DNA of 64,000 nt from Actinopolyspora lacussalsi (GCA_030803735.1 JAURUC010000001.1:2497501-2561500); one strand, 5' to 3'; positions 1-7,690 are shown, counted from the stretch's first letter. The notes: a model not told the origin generated them from the letters alone. Numbers and translations are program-made.

Positions 1-37
1 ACTGAGTGCTCATTAACTATTTGAAAGGTTTTGTTTC

Positions 38-709
38 TTGAGTAAAAGATTCTTGCCGATCGCTGCGTTCGCAGCGGCACTGGTATCCCCGTTTTTGGCA
101 GTTGCTCCCGCCGAAGAGTCACATGCGGCAGGCCCTACGTGCACCGCCACACATAGGGCAAAAGGGGAAGACGGATATGATGCCCGAGCCGCCATCTGCT
201 GGGAACATAAAAACAAAAAGACATTCTACTATGTCAGAGGCGAAAGCCTGAACACCAAAAAGAGACCGTTCTTCGTAGGAAAACATATCGACATAATGAT
301 CGCCAAAGAGGACGGCGAAAAGTGGACACTCGAAGGAAAAGTTAGAGACAGGATCAATGTCACTGACACTGAAGGAAATATCCTCAACGCAGGGAAAGGT
401 GGGTACGTCGGATGGACAAAGAAAATAGACGACGAAGACGATCACCTTTCGTTCGATGTTCTAGCATACCCCGAAGGGGCTAAGATTGCTAAAGCAAGCT
501 CTCCAGACTGTGTTCCCAAAGATGGGAAGCCTTGTGGAGACATCACGTGGAAATCAGTCAACATTGGAGATGGCCAGTATCTTGTGGGAGCCCGCATTGT
601 AACGGGATACTATATCAAAAAAGACACATCCACACTGTGCCGGCAGGGACTTTACAACAACTGGCACTGCGAAGGAATCCCCAATGGGGAAAAAATTGAA
701 AAAAAGTAA
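38..709 (+). CDS. Cys-rich secreted hypothetical protein
   Basis: Family not recognised. The start is TTG with a GAAAGG ribosome site 9 nt upstream. An N-terminal signal peptide is clear: MSKR, then a hydrophobic stretch rich in Ala, Leu, Val and Phe, then Ala-rich cleavage options around residues 26-32. The mature part has six Cys, enough for three disulfides, and is rich in Lys, Asp and Gly, which is unusual here. No membrane anchor or lipobox follows, so it is probably exported and released. Codon use is AT-rich (many AAA, ATA, GAT, ACA), unlike everything after about 1000, so recent transfer is likely. Nothing in the sequence shows its function. It sits beside integrase and regulator remnants. 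Confidence 0.75.
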   Translation: MSKRFLPIAAFAAALVSPFLAVAPAEESHAAGPTCTATHRAKGEDGYDARAAICWEHKNKKTFYYVRGESLNTKKRPFFVGKHIDIMIAKEDGEKWTLEGKVRDRINVTDTEGNILNAGKGGYVGWTKKIDDEDDHLSFDVLAYPEGAKIAKASSPDCVPKDGKPCGDITWKSVNIGDGQYLVGARIVTGYYIKKDTSTLCRQGLYNNWHCEGIPNGEKIEKK

Positions 710-834
710 ATCTTAAAATTTGACGCCTTATCAATCAAACCAGTCAGCTGTCATTACGACATAATCGTTCTGATTTTGTCGATCACCCCTCAAGTGGTTG
801 TCAGACCCCTAAGGGGCGATACGGCAACACTATC

Positions 835-873
835 TGGATGTGTAACCTTCTCTTGTTGAAGGTTACACATCCA
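835..873. terminator. Perfect 16-bp hairpin downstream of the secreted gene
   Basis: TGGATGTGTAACCTTC (835-850) and its exact reverse complement (858-873) flank a 7-nt loop. It lies 126 nt after the stop of the upstream gene and is followed by only a short T run. It could be a terminator or a protein-binding site of the foreign patch. The rest of 710-1035 is AT-rich; besides the promoter-like site at 916-950 it shows only a short CCCCT-A-AGGGG palindrome near 807-817. Confidence 0.55.
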
Positions 874-915
874 TTTGTGCCGAAAAACTAAAATACCGTC
901 TTCTTGTTATAAAAA

Positions 916-950
916 TTGACAATATTTTTCTCTGGTTTAATGGATTAAAC
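916..950 (+). promoter_or_regulatory. Promoter-like site with a palindromic operator
   Basis: TTGACA at 916-921 is followed after 16 nt by TAATGG, a plausible -10. The -10 lies inside the inverted repeat GTTTAAT-GG-ATTAAAC (935-950). It points rightward into the junction with GC-rich DNA near 1000, where no intact rightward gene follows, so it may have lost its gene. Confidence 0.35.
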
Positions 951-1035
951 GCTTGTTCTGTCGATAGCTTAGTGTGGCGAATCAAAAAGAGCGCAGCAGG
1001 TTACGAGGCTACTCCCCGGGCACGCTGGTTTGCCC

Positions 1036-1542
1036 TTAGGAAGTGGCCGGGTGAGGGCGTCCGTAACGGGACCACACTTCGCGGGAACACGTGCCCGACC
1101 GGCCACGGTGCCACGCCGAACCGGCGAGCAGGTGGTGAGTCGTCTCGGCGGCCCCTGCCGTGATGTCTGGCCGCCTGTCTTCCGCTTCGCTTCCGGGGAG
1201 GCCGCCCGCCCGCTTGTCGGTGCGGGCGGTGAACACGATCGAGAACTCCTGGCGGACCTCGCCGTCGTCGTAGGCGATGACGTGTCGCGGGTCGGAGTAG
1301 ATACCCACGATGTCGGTGAGCTCCACGATCAGCCCGGTTTCCTCGGCGACTTCGCGCAAGGCGGCTTGTCGGGTGGTCTCGCCGATGTCCTGTGCTCCGC
1401 CGGGCAGGGCCCACAGGTCGTTGTCGGTGCGTTCGATCAACAGCACACGGCCGGACTCGTCACGGCCCACCACGGCCACGGCCACCACGAGGCTGTTGGC
1501 CGTCGGGGCCTGCGGGTCGCCGTAGTAGTCCCGTTTGCTCAT
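1036..1542 (-). CDS. Nudix hydrolase with an altered C-terminus
   Basis: Likely hydrolyses a nucleoside-diphosphate-linked substrate; the exact substrate is unknown. The Nudix box is complete at about residues 48-70 (GG.....E.......REVAEETGL), with all catalytic Glu present. GAGAGG lies 8 nt before the ATG. After about residue 112 the protein no longer resembles the usual end of this family and becomes Arg/Gly/Ser-rich, as if the gene had been cut and fused to unrelated sequence near the edge of the AT-rich patch. It begins 12 nt after the stop of a regulator remnant, a pairing (XRE plus Nudix) common in actinomycetes. Activity is uncertain. Confidence 0.6.
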   Translation of the reverse strand: MSKRDYYGDPQAPTANSLVVAVAVVGRDESGRVLLIERTDNDLWALPGGAQDIGETTRQAALREVAEETGLIVELTDIVGIYSDPRHVIAYDDGEVRQEFSIVFTARTDKRAGGLPGSEAEDRRPDITAGAAETTHHLLAGSAWHRGRSGTCSREVWSRYGRPHPATS

Positions 1543-1554
1543 GGCTTCTGCCTC

Positions 1555-1737
1555 TCAGGTCAACGCCGAAGCACCGTCCCACACAGCATCGAAGCTGTCC
1601 GCGTAGGTGCTGAACAGATCACCCGCCGCGAGACGGCGAACGTGCATGGCTGGCGCGTGAGCGGCGAGCTCGCCGAACACGTGGGGACCGACGATCACCT
1701 CGTCATCGAAACGGTAGACCGAGGGCGACAACGGCAA
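1555..1737 (-). pseudogene. C-terminal remnant of an XRE-type regulator
   Basis: The 60-residue frame contains SVYRFDDEVIVGPHVFGE and a following AHAPAMHVRRL segment. These resemble, from memory, the C-terminal sensing part of actinobacterial XRE regulators (DUF5919-like) usually encoded directly before a Nudix gene. The N-terminal helix-turn-helix is missing, and the upstream sequence is instead an integrase remnant on the other strand. Best read as a truncated gene left by a rearrangement. Confidence 0.5.
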
Positions 1738-1771
1738 CCCGATGCATCAGAACAGCATCGAGTACTGGTAG

Positions 1772-1990
1772 CGCGAGGTACGGGAGGCAGCGGGCTGCGA
1801 AGACGTCCGCCGCCACGAGCTACGGCATTTCTACGCGAGCGGACTGATCGCTTCGGGCTGTGACGTGATGACCGTGCAGCGGGCGCTCGGCCACTGCACA
1901 CCGTCGATCACCTTGCACACCTACTCGCACTCGTGGCCGTCAGCCGAGGACCGGACCCGCGACGCAGCCGCCCGGACAGACGCCGAAGTC
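1772..1990 (+). pseudogene. C-terminal remnant of a tyrosine recombinase (integrase)
   Basis: The frame encodes RRHELRHFYASGLIASG, then VQRALGHCTPSITLHTYSH and a WP..EDRTRDAA tail. This is the H-x-x-R ... H ... Y part of a phage-type integrase active site, with the Tyr nucleophile in the TLHTYSH segment. A stop codon at 1769-1771 closes the frame upstream, so the N-terminal and core-binding domains and the first catalytic Arg are gone. The frame runs on into sequence antisense to ychF, so the original stop is also lost. It indicates that the first 2 kb derive from a decayed integrated element. Confidence 0.7.
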
Positions 1991-2062
1991 CTGGGAGACG
2001 TTGACGAACACCTGACGAACGACGAATCGAGTCAGGCCGCTGAGCTGCCGGAACGGCGTCCG

Positions 2063-3142
2063 CTACACGTTGAAGCGGAACTCCACCACGTCGCCGTCGT
2101 GCATCACGTACTCCTTTCCCTCCAGCCGGACGTTGCCGGCGGAGCGGGCGGCGTTCATCGAACCGGCTTCGACCAGGTCCTCGTAGGAGATGATCTCGGC
2201 CTTGATGAAGCCGCGCTGGAAGTCGGTGTGGATGGCACCGGCCGCCTCCGGCGCGGTGGCGCCCTTGCGGATCGTCCAGGCGCGGGCCTCCTTGGGCCCG
2301 GCCGTGAGGTAGGTCTGCAGCCCCAGCGTGTGGAACCCGGCCCTGGCCAGCGCGTTCAGCCCCGGCTCCTCCTGCCCCACCGAGGACAGCAGCTCGCGGG
2401 CGGACTCCTCGTCCAGCTCCAGCAGCTCCGACTCGACCTTGGCGTCCAGGAACACCGCGTCGCCGGGCGCCACGAGCTCGCGCAGCTCCTTGAGCTTGGC
2501 CTCGTCGTTGAGCACGCCCTCGTCGCAGTTGAAGACGTAGAGGAACGGCTTGGTGGTCAGCAGGTTCAGCTCGGCGAGCTCGGGAACCTCGGTGCCGCGC
2601 CCCGCCGAGAACAGGGTCTTGCCCTCCTCCAGCACCTCCTTGGCGGCCTGCACGGCCTCCACGGCGGGCCTGCGCTCCTTCTTGGTGCGCGCTTCCTTCT
2701 CCAGGCGGGGCAGCGCCTTCTCGATGGTCTGCAGGTCCGCGAGGATGAGCTCGGTGTTGATGGTCTCGATGTCGCTGGACGGGTTCACCTGACCATCGAC
2801 GTGAACCACGTTCGAGTCGTCGAACACGCGGATCACCTGGCAGATCGCGTCCGCCTCACGCACGTTGGCGAGGAACTGGTTGCCCAACCCCTGCCCCTCG
2901 GAAGCCCCCTGCACGATCCCGGCGATGTCGACGAACGAGACGGTCGCGGGCACGGTGCGCGCCGAGTCGAACATCTCGGCGAGCCTGTCCAGCCGTTGGT
3001 CCGGCAGCGGAACCACACCGACGTTGGGCTCGATGGTCGCGAACGGGTAGTTGGCCGCGACCGCATCGTTGCGGGTCAGCGCGTTGAACAGCGTGGACTT
3101 GCCCACGTTGGGCAGGCCGACGATTCCGAGAGTGAGGGTCAC
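2063..3142 (-). CDS. ychF: Redox-regulated ATPase YchF (OLA1 family)
   Basis: A P-loop ATPase of the Obg/OLA1 family that binds ribosomes and is linked to stress responses. The 359-residue length is typical. G1 is GLPNVGKST near the N-terminus; the specificity motif is NCDE rather than NKxD, as expected for the ATP-preferring YchF branch. A TGS-like domain ends the protein (GYVMHDGDVVEFRFNV-like). It starts the block that matches mycobacterial gene order, followed there by DUF6542 and ispH; here 18 kb of extra genes separate them. Confidence 0.95.
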   Translation of the reverse strand: MTLTLGIVGLPNVGKSTLFNALTRNDAVAANYPFATIEPNVGVVPLPDQRLDRLAEMFDSARTVPATVSFVDIAGIVQGASEGQGLGNQFLANVREADAICQVIRVFDDSNVVHVDGQVNPSSDIETINTELILADLQTIEKALPRLEKEARTKKERRPAVEAVQAAKEVLEEGKTLFSAGRGTEVPELAELNLLTTKPFLYVFNCDEGVLNDEAKLKELRELVAPGDAVFLDAKVESELLELDEESARELLSSVGQEEPGLNALARAGFHTLGLQTYLTAGPKEARAWTIRKGATAPEAAGAIHTDFQRGFIKAEIISYEDLVEAGSMNAARSAGNVRLEGKEYVMHDGDVVEFRFNV

Positions 3143-3181
3143 AGCTGTCCAAGTCTAGGAGCCCGATTCGGATCACGGTCA

Positions 3182-3204
3182 GGCGGGCGAGTCGACCGCC
3201 CGCC
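3182..3204. terminator. GC-rich hairpin between ychF and a lipoprotein gene
   Basis: GGCGGGCG (3182-3189) pairs exactly with CGCCCGCC (3197-3204) across a 7-nt loop. It lies 65 nt beyond the stop of the leftward lipoprotein gene and has no clear U run, as is usual for actinomycete terminators. Confidence 0.45.
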
Positions 3205-3268
3205 GTGCCGGATGCGCGGGGCAATCCCCTCGGCGCATCAGGACCGTTGGCGATCCCCCGGCGGAGTC

Positions 3269-3463
3269 TCAGTAGCCGCCGCCGTCCTCCTCCTGTTCCT
3301 GCTGTTCCCCATCCTCCTGCTCGCCGTCCTCCTGGTCCTGCTGCTCCTGTTGGTCCCCGCCACCGGGGCCCTGCTCGCCCTCCTCGCAGGAACCCGCCGT
3401 CAGTAGCGCCAGCGCCGCCAGTGCGGCGGCGAACCAGCGAGCGATGTCACGTCCCCGAGTCAT
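3269..3463 (-). CDS. Small acidic putative lipoprotein
   Basis: A 64-residue product from the ATG at 3463. It has a positively charged N-terminus (MTRGRDIARW), a hydrophobic segment and LLTAGSC, a slightly atypical lipobox, so Cys about residue 25 may be lipidated. The remaining 40 residues are almost only Glu, Gln, Asp and Gly, with EQEDGEQQEQ-type repeats, i.e. a disordered acidic tail. No known family. An upstream in-frame start would put charged residues before the signal and is less likely. Confidence 0.5.
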   Translation of the reverse strand: MTRGRDIARWFAAALAALALLTAGSCEEGEQGPGGGDQQEQQDQEDGEQEDGEQQEQEEDGGGY

Positions 3464-3630
3464 GCCCCGAAGATAGGTGCCGGACTCCGATCGCGCAGCC
3501 GACCGTGTCACGTCCGGCGCTCGCCAGGGCCGAATCCCACGCCTGAACCTCTCGGGAGGGCCCAAAACACCCGAACCATCGTGTCCGATTTCCGCTAGTG
3601 GGGCGCGCCGAGCAGTGGCAGTCTCGACTC

Positions 3631-5169
3631 ATGCTGGTCACACCGCAACAGGCCTACCGCGCCGTGGCGTCCCGGGACATCCGGTTCGACGGATGCTTCG
3701 TGACCGGCGTGCGCAGCACCGGTATCTACTGCAGGCCCTCCTGCCCCGCGCGCACCCCGAAGTCCGGCAACGTCGAGTTCTTCGCCACGGCGGCAGCGGC
3801 GCAGCAGGCCGGTTACCGCGCGTGCCGCCGCTGCCTGCCGGACGCCGTGCCGGGATCGCCGGAGTGGAACCTGCGAGCCGACCTCGCGGGGCGCGCGATG
3901 CGGTTGGTCACCGACGGGCTCGTGGAGCGGGAGGGCGTGCCGGGACTGGCCGCGCGGCTCGGCTACTCCACCCGACAGCTGACCCGGGTACTCACCGAGG
4001 AACTGGGAGCGGGGCCGCTCGCGCTGGCACGCGCCCACCGGGCGCACACCGCGCGGCTGCTGATCGCGACCACCGAGCTGAACTTCACCGACATCGCCTA
4101 TGCCGCCGGGTTCGCGAGCCTGCGCCAGTTCAACGAGACCGTTCGGGAGGTGTTCGCCACCAACCCGACGGAGCTGCGGGCGCGGACGACCCGACGCCGC
4201 TCCCCCGAGGGGCTCCCGGCGGGCACGTTGCGGCTGCGGTTGCCGATGCGGTTGCCGTTCGACGCCCCGGGCACGCTGGGATTCCGGCTCGGTCCTGCCG
4301 TCGATGGCGTGGAGTGGACGACCGGAAGCGGTTACGGCCGGACCCTGCGCCTGCCGCACGGTCACGGGGTCGCGGAGCTCACCCCTCGAACGGACCACCT
4401 GGCGGTCACCCTGCGGTTGACCGAACTCCGTGACCTCGGCAGCGCGGTGGCACGACTGCGCAGGCTGTTCGACCTGGACTGCGATCCGGTGGCCGTCGAC
4501 GAGGTGCTCGGCTCGGATCCCGCGCTGGCCGGAACGGTGGCGAGTACCCCGGGAGTGCGGCTGCCCGGCAGCGCGGACGGCACGGAGACCGCGGTGCGGG
4601 CTCTGCTCGACGAATCGGGGCTCGACGAATCAGGGTTCGGCGGAGCCGGACCGACCGGCGACGGGCGCGCCGAGCTCTCCAAGCTGATCGCCGAGCTCGG
4701 TGAGCGGGTTCCCGCCCTCGACGGGACGAGCGAGGTCGTGCTGTTCCCGACCGCCGAGGCGCTCGCCGAGGGAGCGGAGCGCGTGCTGCCCGGATCCGGC
4801 GGCAGCGCGGCAGCGATCCGCGGGCTCGCCACCGCGCTGATCAGCGGGGCGCTGCGCATCGACGAAGGTCGAGAGGGCGCGGAACTGCGCGAGGAGCTGC
4901 GCGGGGCGGGGCTCGGGGAACGCGCCGCCGACCACGTGAGCACGCGCGTGCTGGGCGAGCCCGACAGCTTCCCCCTCCCCGACCGCGCGTTACGTCGCGG
5001 CGCCGGACTGCTGGGGCTGCCCGACGGCGCCACGCTGCTCGACCGCGCGCGGCAGTGGAGCCCGTGGCGCTCCTACGCGGCGGTGCACCTGTGGCGGGCA
5101 GCCCGGAGCGCCCGACACGCGACGAACCACGAACACCACACCGAATCCACGACGAAGGAGCCGACATGA
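3631..5169 (+). CDS. Ada-AlkA fusion: methyl-phosphotriester sensor with a glycosylase-like domain
   Basis: Expected role is sensing and repairing alkylated DNA. Residues 1-75 are the Ada zinc domain with all four Cys (IYCRPSC and ACRRC); in Ada the first of these takes methyl groups from phosphotriesters. An AraC-type helix-turn-helix follows (about 80-185), then an AlkA-like N-terminal fold (about 195-290) and a helical glycosylase region. The glycosylase region is odd: the usual GQQVS segment is replaced by a Ser/Gly/Asp-rich stretch, and the helix-hairpin-helix reads AGLGERAADH instead of PGIGPWTA, although an Asp remains in FPLPDRAL. Its glycosylase activity is therefore doubtful. A GTG at 3598 is an alternative start. 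The stop overlaps the ogt start (ATGA). Confidence 0.85.
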   Translation: MLVTPQQAYRAVASRDIRFDGCFVTGVRSTGIYCRPSCPARTPKSGNVEFFATAAAAQQAGYRACRRCLPDAVPGSPEWNLRADLAGRAMRLVTDGLVEREGVPGLAARLGYSTRQLTRVLTEELGAGPLALARAHRAHTARLLIATTELNFTDIAYAAGFASLRQFNETVREVFATNPTELRARTTRRRSPEGLPAGTLRLRLPMRLPFDAPGTLGFRLGPAVDGVEWTTGSGYGRTLRLPHGHGVAELTPRTDHLAVTLRLTELRDLGSAVARLRRLFDLDCDPVAVDEVLGSDPALAGTVASTPGVRLPGSADGTETAVRALLDESGLDESGFGGAGPTGDGRAELSKLIAELGERVPALDGTSEVVLFPTAEALAEGAERVLPGSGGSAAAIRGLATALISGALRIDEGREGAELREELRGAGLGERAADHVSTRVLGEPDSFPLPDRALRRGAGLLGLPDGATLLDRARQWSPWRSYAAVHLWRAARSARHATNHEHHTESTTKEPT

Positions 5170-5663
5170 CAGCCAAATGGTCCATGATGGACACCCGTTT
5201 CGGCCCGTTCACCACGGTGGTCGACAGCGAGGGCACGGTACTCGCCGCCGGGTGGACCGACGCAGCCGACGAACTGCTGCCGCTCATCGCGGAACCGCTA
5301 CGGCCGCACGAGATCCGCAAGGCAACCGATCTCGGCGAGGTGAGCCGCGCCGTGCGCCGGTATCACGAGGGGGAGCTGGACGCGGCGGCCGACATCCCGG
5401 TCTCCCAGCGGTCCGGCCCGTTCCGGGAACACGCCTGGCGGGTGCTGCGGGAGATCCCGGGCGGCAAGTCCGTCAGCTATCGCGACTACGCGGCGCTGAT
5501 CGGGCGCCCCGAAGCGGTGCGGGCCGCCGCTGCCGCTTGTTCGCACAACGCGGCGGCACTGTTCGTGCCGTGCCACCGGGTGCTGCGCGGCGACGGCTCG
5601 CTCGGCGGATTCCGCTGGGGCCTCGAACTCAAGCGACAGCTCCTCGACCACGAACAACTTTGA
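5166..5663 (+). CDS. ogt: Methylated-DNA-protein cysteine methyltransferase
   Basis: A suicide repair protein that moves the methyl group of O6-methylguanine to its own Cys. The active site PCHRV is present, with the preceding SHNAAALFV segment and the following GGFRWGLELKRQLL helix; a winged-helix DNA-binding part contains SYRDYAALIG. 165 residues, normal for Ogt. The start is set by AAGGAG at 5155-5160 and the 4-nt ATGA overlap with the Ada-AlkA gene, so the two are translationally coupled. Together they make an alkylation-response operon in which sensor and methyltransferase are separate proteins. Confidence 0.95.
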   Translation: MTAKWSMMDTRFGPFTTVVDSEGTVLAAGWTDAADELLPLIAEPLRPHEIRKATDLGEVSRAVRRYHEGELDAAADIPVSQRSGPFREHAWRVLREIPGGKSVSYRDYAALIGRPEAVRAAAAACSHNAAALFVPCHRVLRGDGSLGGFRWGLELKRQLLDHEQL

Positions 5664-5682
5664 GGATGAACGCTCGGCCTGA

Positions 5683-5873
5683 GTAGCTGGTGCTGTGGCG
5701 GAACCTCTCGCACGGCTCTCGCTCCGGGAGACCCGACATCGAGTAGCCACCTACGCCACGTCGGGCCTTCCTCGCGAGAGCCGCACGGGAGAACCCGCGG
5801 CCGCTCCTGCTGCGAGGGTGGTCGGAGTGCGGCTATTCGTCGGCGCTGGTGTCCCGGCGATTTCGTGGGAAAT
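5683..5873. repeat. Composite intergenic repeat, copy 1 (B-linker-A, inverted)
   Basis: The B part (about 5683-5800) folds into three nested stems: CTCTCG 5705-5710 with CGGGAG 5786-5791 (one G-T pair), GGCTCTCGC 5714-5722 with GCGAGAGCC 5774-5782, and CCCGAC 5732-5737 with GTCGGG 5760-5765. After a 59-nt linker comes palindrome A, ATTTC-GTGG-GAAAT (5860-5873). Read as reverse complement it matches the units at 5960-6205 and 29154-29367. It begins just after ogt. Confidence 0.7.
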
Positions 5874-5903
5874 TCCGCGTCCGGGCCTCACCGCCGTAGG
5901 GGT

Positions 5904-5925
5904 GTCAATTTCTCGAGAAATTGAC
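5904..5925. repeat. Palindrome A, perfect 22-bp copy
   Basis: GTCAATTTCTC (5904-5914) is followed directly by its exact reverse complement, the strongest copy of the ATTTC-N4-GAAAT family. It lies midway between two inverted composite units; the ATTTC starts at 5860, 5908 and 5960 are spaced 48 and 52 nt. Confidence 0.75.
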
Positions 5926-5959
5926 GGAGCTGGGGCCACACCGCCGTGTCGGTACGTAA

Positions 5960-6205
5960 ATTTCGCGAGAAATCGCGGCGCTCCGGAGAGCATCGTGGGG
6001 AAGCGACCATGAGCGCGGCAGCGAGGACGACCCCGTACGCGACCGGCCCCGGCCGCTTGCGACCACCCTGGCCACCGGCACCGCCGCGGGTTCTCCGGCG
6101 AGTGCCTCGCGAGGACGGCCCCGACGTTGTGTAGGTCGCTACCCGATGTCGGGGCACCCGCAGCGAGGCGCCGCCGGAGGTTCCGCCAAGCGAGCGACTA
6201 CGCAA
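5960..6205. repeat. Composite intergenic repeat, copy 2 (A-linker-B)
   Basis: Palindrome A is ATTTC-GCGA-GAAAT at 5960-5973. After about 110 nt comes element B with stems CTCCGGC 6093-6099/GCCGGAG 6173-6179, GCCTCGC 6104-6110/GCGAGGC 6163-6169 and GCCCCGAC 6118-6125/GTCGGGGC 6148-6155. Compared with the copy at 29.2 kb the inner stem has one extra C on the left, balanced by one extra G on the right. It ends beside the stop of the DUF2252 gene. The whole of 5664-6227 is made of these repeats; no gene is seen there. Confidence 0.7.
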
Positions 6206-6227
6206 CCGGCACCGCCACCCAGCGATG

Positions 6228-7574
6228 TCAGGTGCGAGTGGAAGTGACCCCTCCGATCTCACCGTTGCGGAACGCCTCCACGAACAGCCGGTAGTCGTCG
6301 CGCACCACGTCGGCGTAGCTCATCGCGAAGTCGCAGAGCCAGTCCGCGAACTCCTCCTCCCTGCCTTCGAGCACCTTCGAGATGGCGTCCTCGGTCTGGA
6401 ACGGAACCAGCGTCTGGTCCGAGTCCGAGTCCGCGACACAGTGGATCTTGGCGATGGCGCGTCCCAGGTAGTCCACCACCGGCCGGATGTCATCCGGTTC
6501 GGTGAGTTCACCCCAGTCCAGATCGGACACGTAGGGCGAGACCTCGGAGACCACGTAGCCGGTGCCGTCGATCTCGGTGTAGCCCAGCAGCGCGTCGGCG
6601 TGCGCCTGCAGTGCCCGCTGCGACATCGCGGTGCGCTGCCCGTGGTGCAGGAAGTAGTTCCGGATCCGCTCATCGGGCACCACCGTCGCGGGCGCGGCCG
6701 CGTTGCCCTGCTTCACCGACAGGATCAGGTCGTTCTCCAGCGCCTCGTTCTCGCCCTCGATGAGCACGCTGTAGGCGGGCAGCCCCGCGCTGCCGATGCC
6801 GAAACCGCTGCGCCCCACCACGTCCTTGACCTGGTAGGCGATGTCGCGCATCTTCTTGTCCTGCGGAATCGTGCTCAGGTAGCGCTGGAACGCCTCGATG
6901 ACGCGCTGGTACTCGTCGTCGCCGAGCCTGCGTACGCCCACCCCGTTACGGAACTTGCGGTCGTAGCCCTCGGTCTCGGTCTCGCGGTCGAGCAGTCCGC
7001 CCCTGCTGCGCAGCCGGGCCTGCTGCAGTACCTCGCGGATCGGCCCGTCGGTGGTGCCGAGGTTCAGCGAGAAGGCGGCGTCGTCGTCACCGGCCACGAA
7101 CTGCCGCACCTGGTCGATATAGGAGCGGGTGGCACGGCGGATGAACTCGCCGATGTCCTCGTCCGGCAGCGCCTTGCTCCACCCGAGCAGCGCGAGGCTG
7201 GCGGCGAACCGCTGCAGGTCCCAGGTGAAATGTCCGAGGTACGCCTCGTCGAAGTCGTTGACGTCGAAGATCAGCACGCCTTCGCCGTCCATGTAGGTGC
7301 CGAAGTTCTCGGCGTGCAGGTCGCCCTGGATCCAGACCCTGCTGGTGCGTTCGTCGGCCCACGGGTCCTTGAGCCGGGCGACGTCGGAGTAGAACAGGCA
7401 GGCCGTGCCGCGGTAGAAGGCGAACGGCGAGGCGGCCATCTTGCGGAACTTGGTGCGGAAGGCGGCGGGCTTGTTCTCCATCAGTTCGGAGAAGGTGTCC
7501 ACCAGGGTGTTCACGATGTACTCGCGGCGAGCATCCGGATCGTGGGTCTCCAGCATGCTGGACAGCTCGGACAT
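6228..7574 (-). CDS. DUF2252 family protein
   Basis: A 448-residue cytosolic protein of DUF2252, a family distantly like protein and aminoglycoside kinases. It shows the kinase-like WIQGDLHAENFGTY segment (around residue 81) and FDVNDFDEAYLGHF (around residue 103), which would carry catalytic-loop and metal-binding Asp. No substrate is established for the family. GAAAGG 7 nt upstream supports the ATG. It is transcribed leftward behind sbcC but is separated from it by a strong hairpin, so it is a separate unit. Confidence 0.85.
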   Translation of the reverse strand: MSELSSMLETHDPDARREYIVNTLVDTFSELMENKPAAFRTKFRKMAASPFAFYRGTACLFYSDVARLKDPWADERTSRVWIQGDLHAENFGTYMDGEGVLIFDVNDFDEAYLGHFTWDLQRFAASLALLGWSKALPDEDIGEFIRRATRSYIDQVRQFVAGDDDAAFSLNLGTTDGPIREVLQQARLRSRGGLLDRETETEGYDRKFRNGVGVRRLGDDEYQRVIEAFQRYLSTIPQDKKMRDIAYQVKDVVGRSGFGIGSAGLPAYSVLIEGENEALENDLILSVKQGNAAAPATVVPDERIRNYFLHHGQRTAMSQRALQAHADALLGYTEIDGTGYVVSEVSPYVSDLDWGELTEPDDIRPVVDYLGRAIAKIHCVADSDSDQTLVPFQTEDAISKVLEGREEEFADWLCDFAMSYADVVRDDYRLFVEAFRNGEIGGVTSTRT

Positions 7575-7655
7575 GAACCGACCTTTCCCGGCCCGGTCGC
7601 GCCGGACCGCGGTATCGACGCTGCTCGGTTGAGTTCACGCACCGGCACACCGAAC

Positions 7656-7690
7656 TCATCACCGGCCCGACCACGGCGGGCCGGTGATGA
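7656..7690. terminator. Terminator hairpin after sbcC
   Basis: CATCACCGGCCCG (7657-7669) and its exact reverse complement (7677-7689) form a stem of 13 bp, 14 with the flanking T-A pair, around a 7-nt loop. It lies 14 nt beyond the sbcC stop in the leftward direction. Confidence 0.7.

Noticed and set aside
1865..3406. Long rightward frame across ychF
   Set aside because: Only its first part is meaningful (integrase remnant, entering from 1772); the rest is antisense to ychF.
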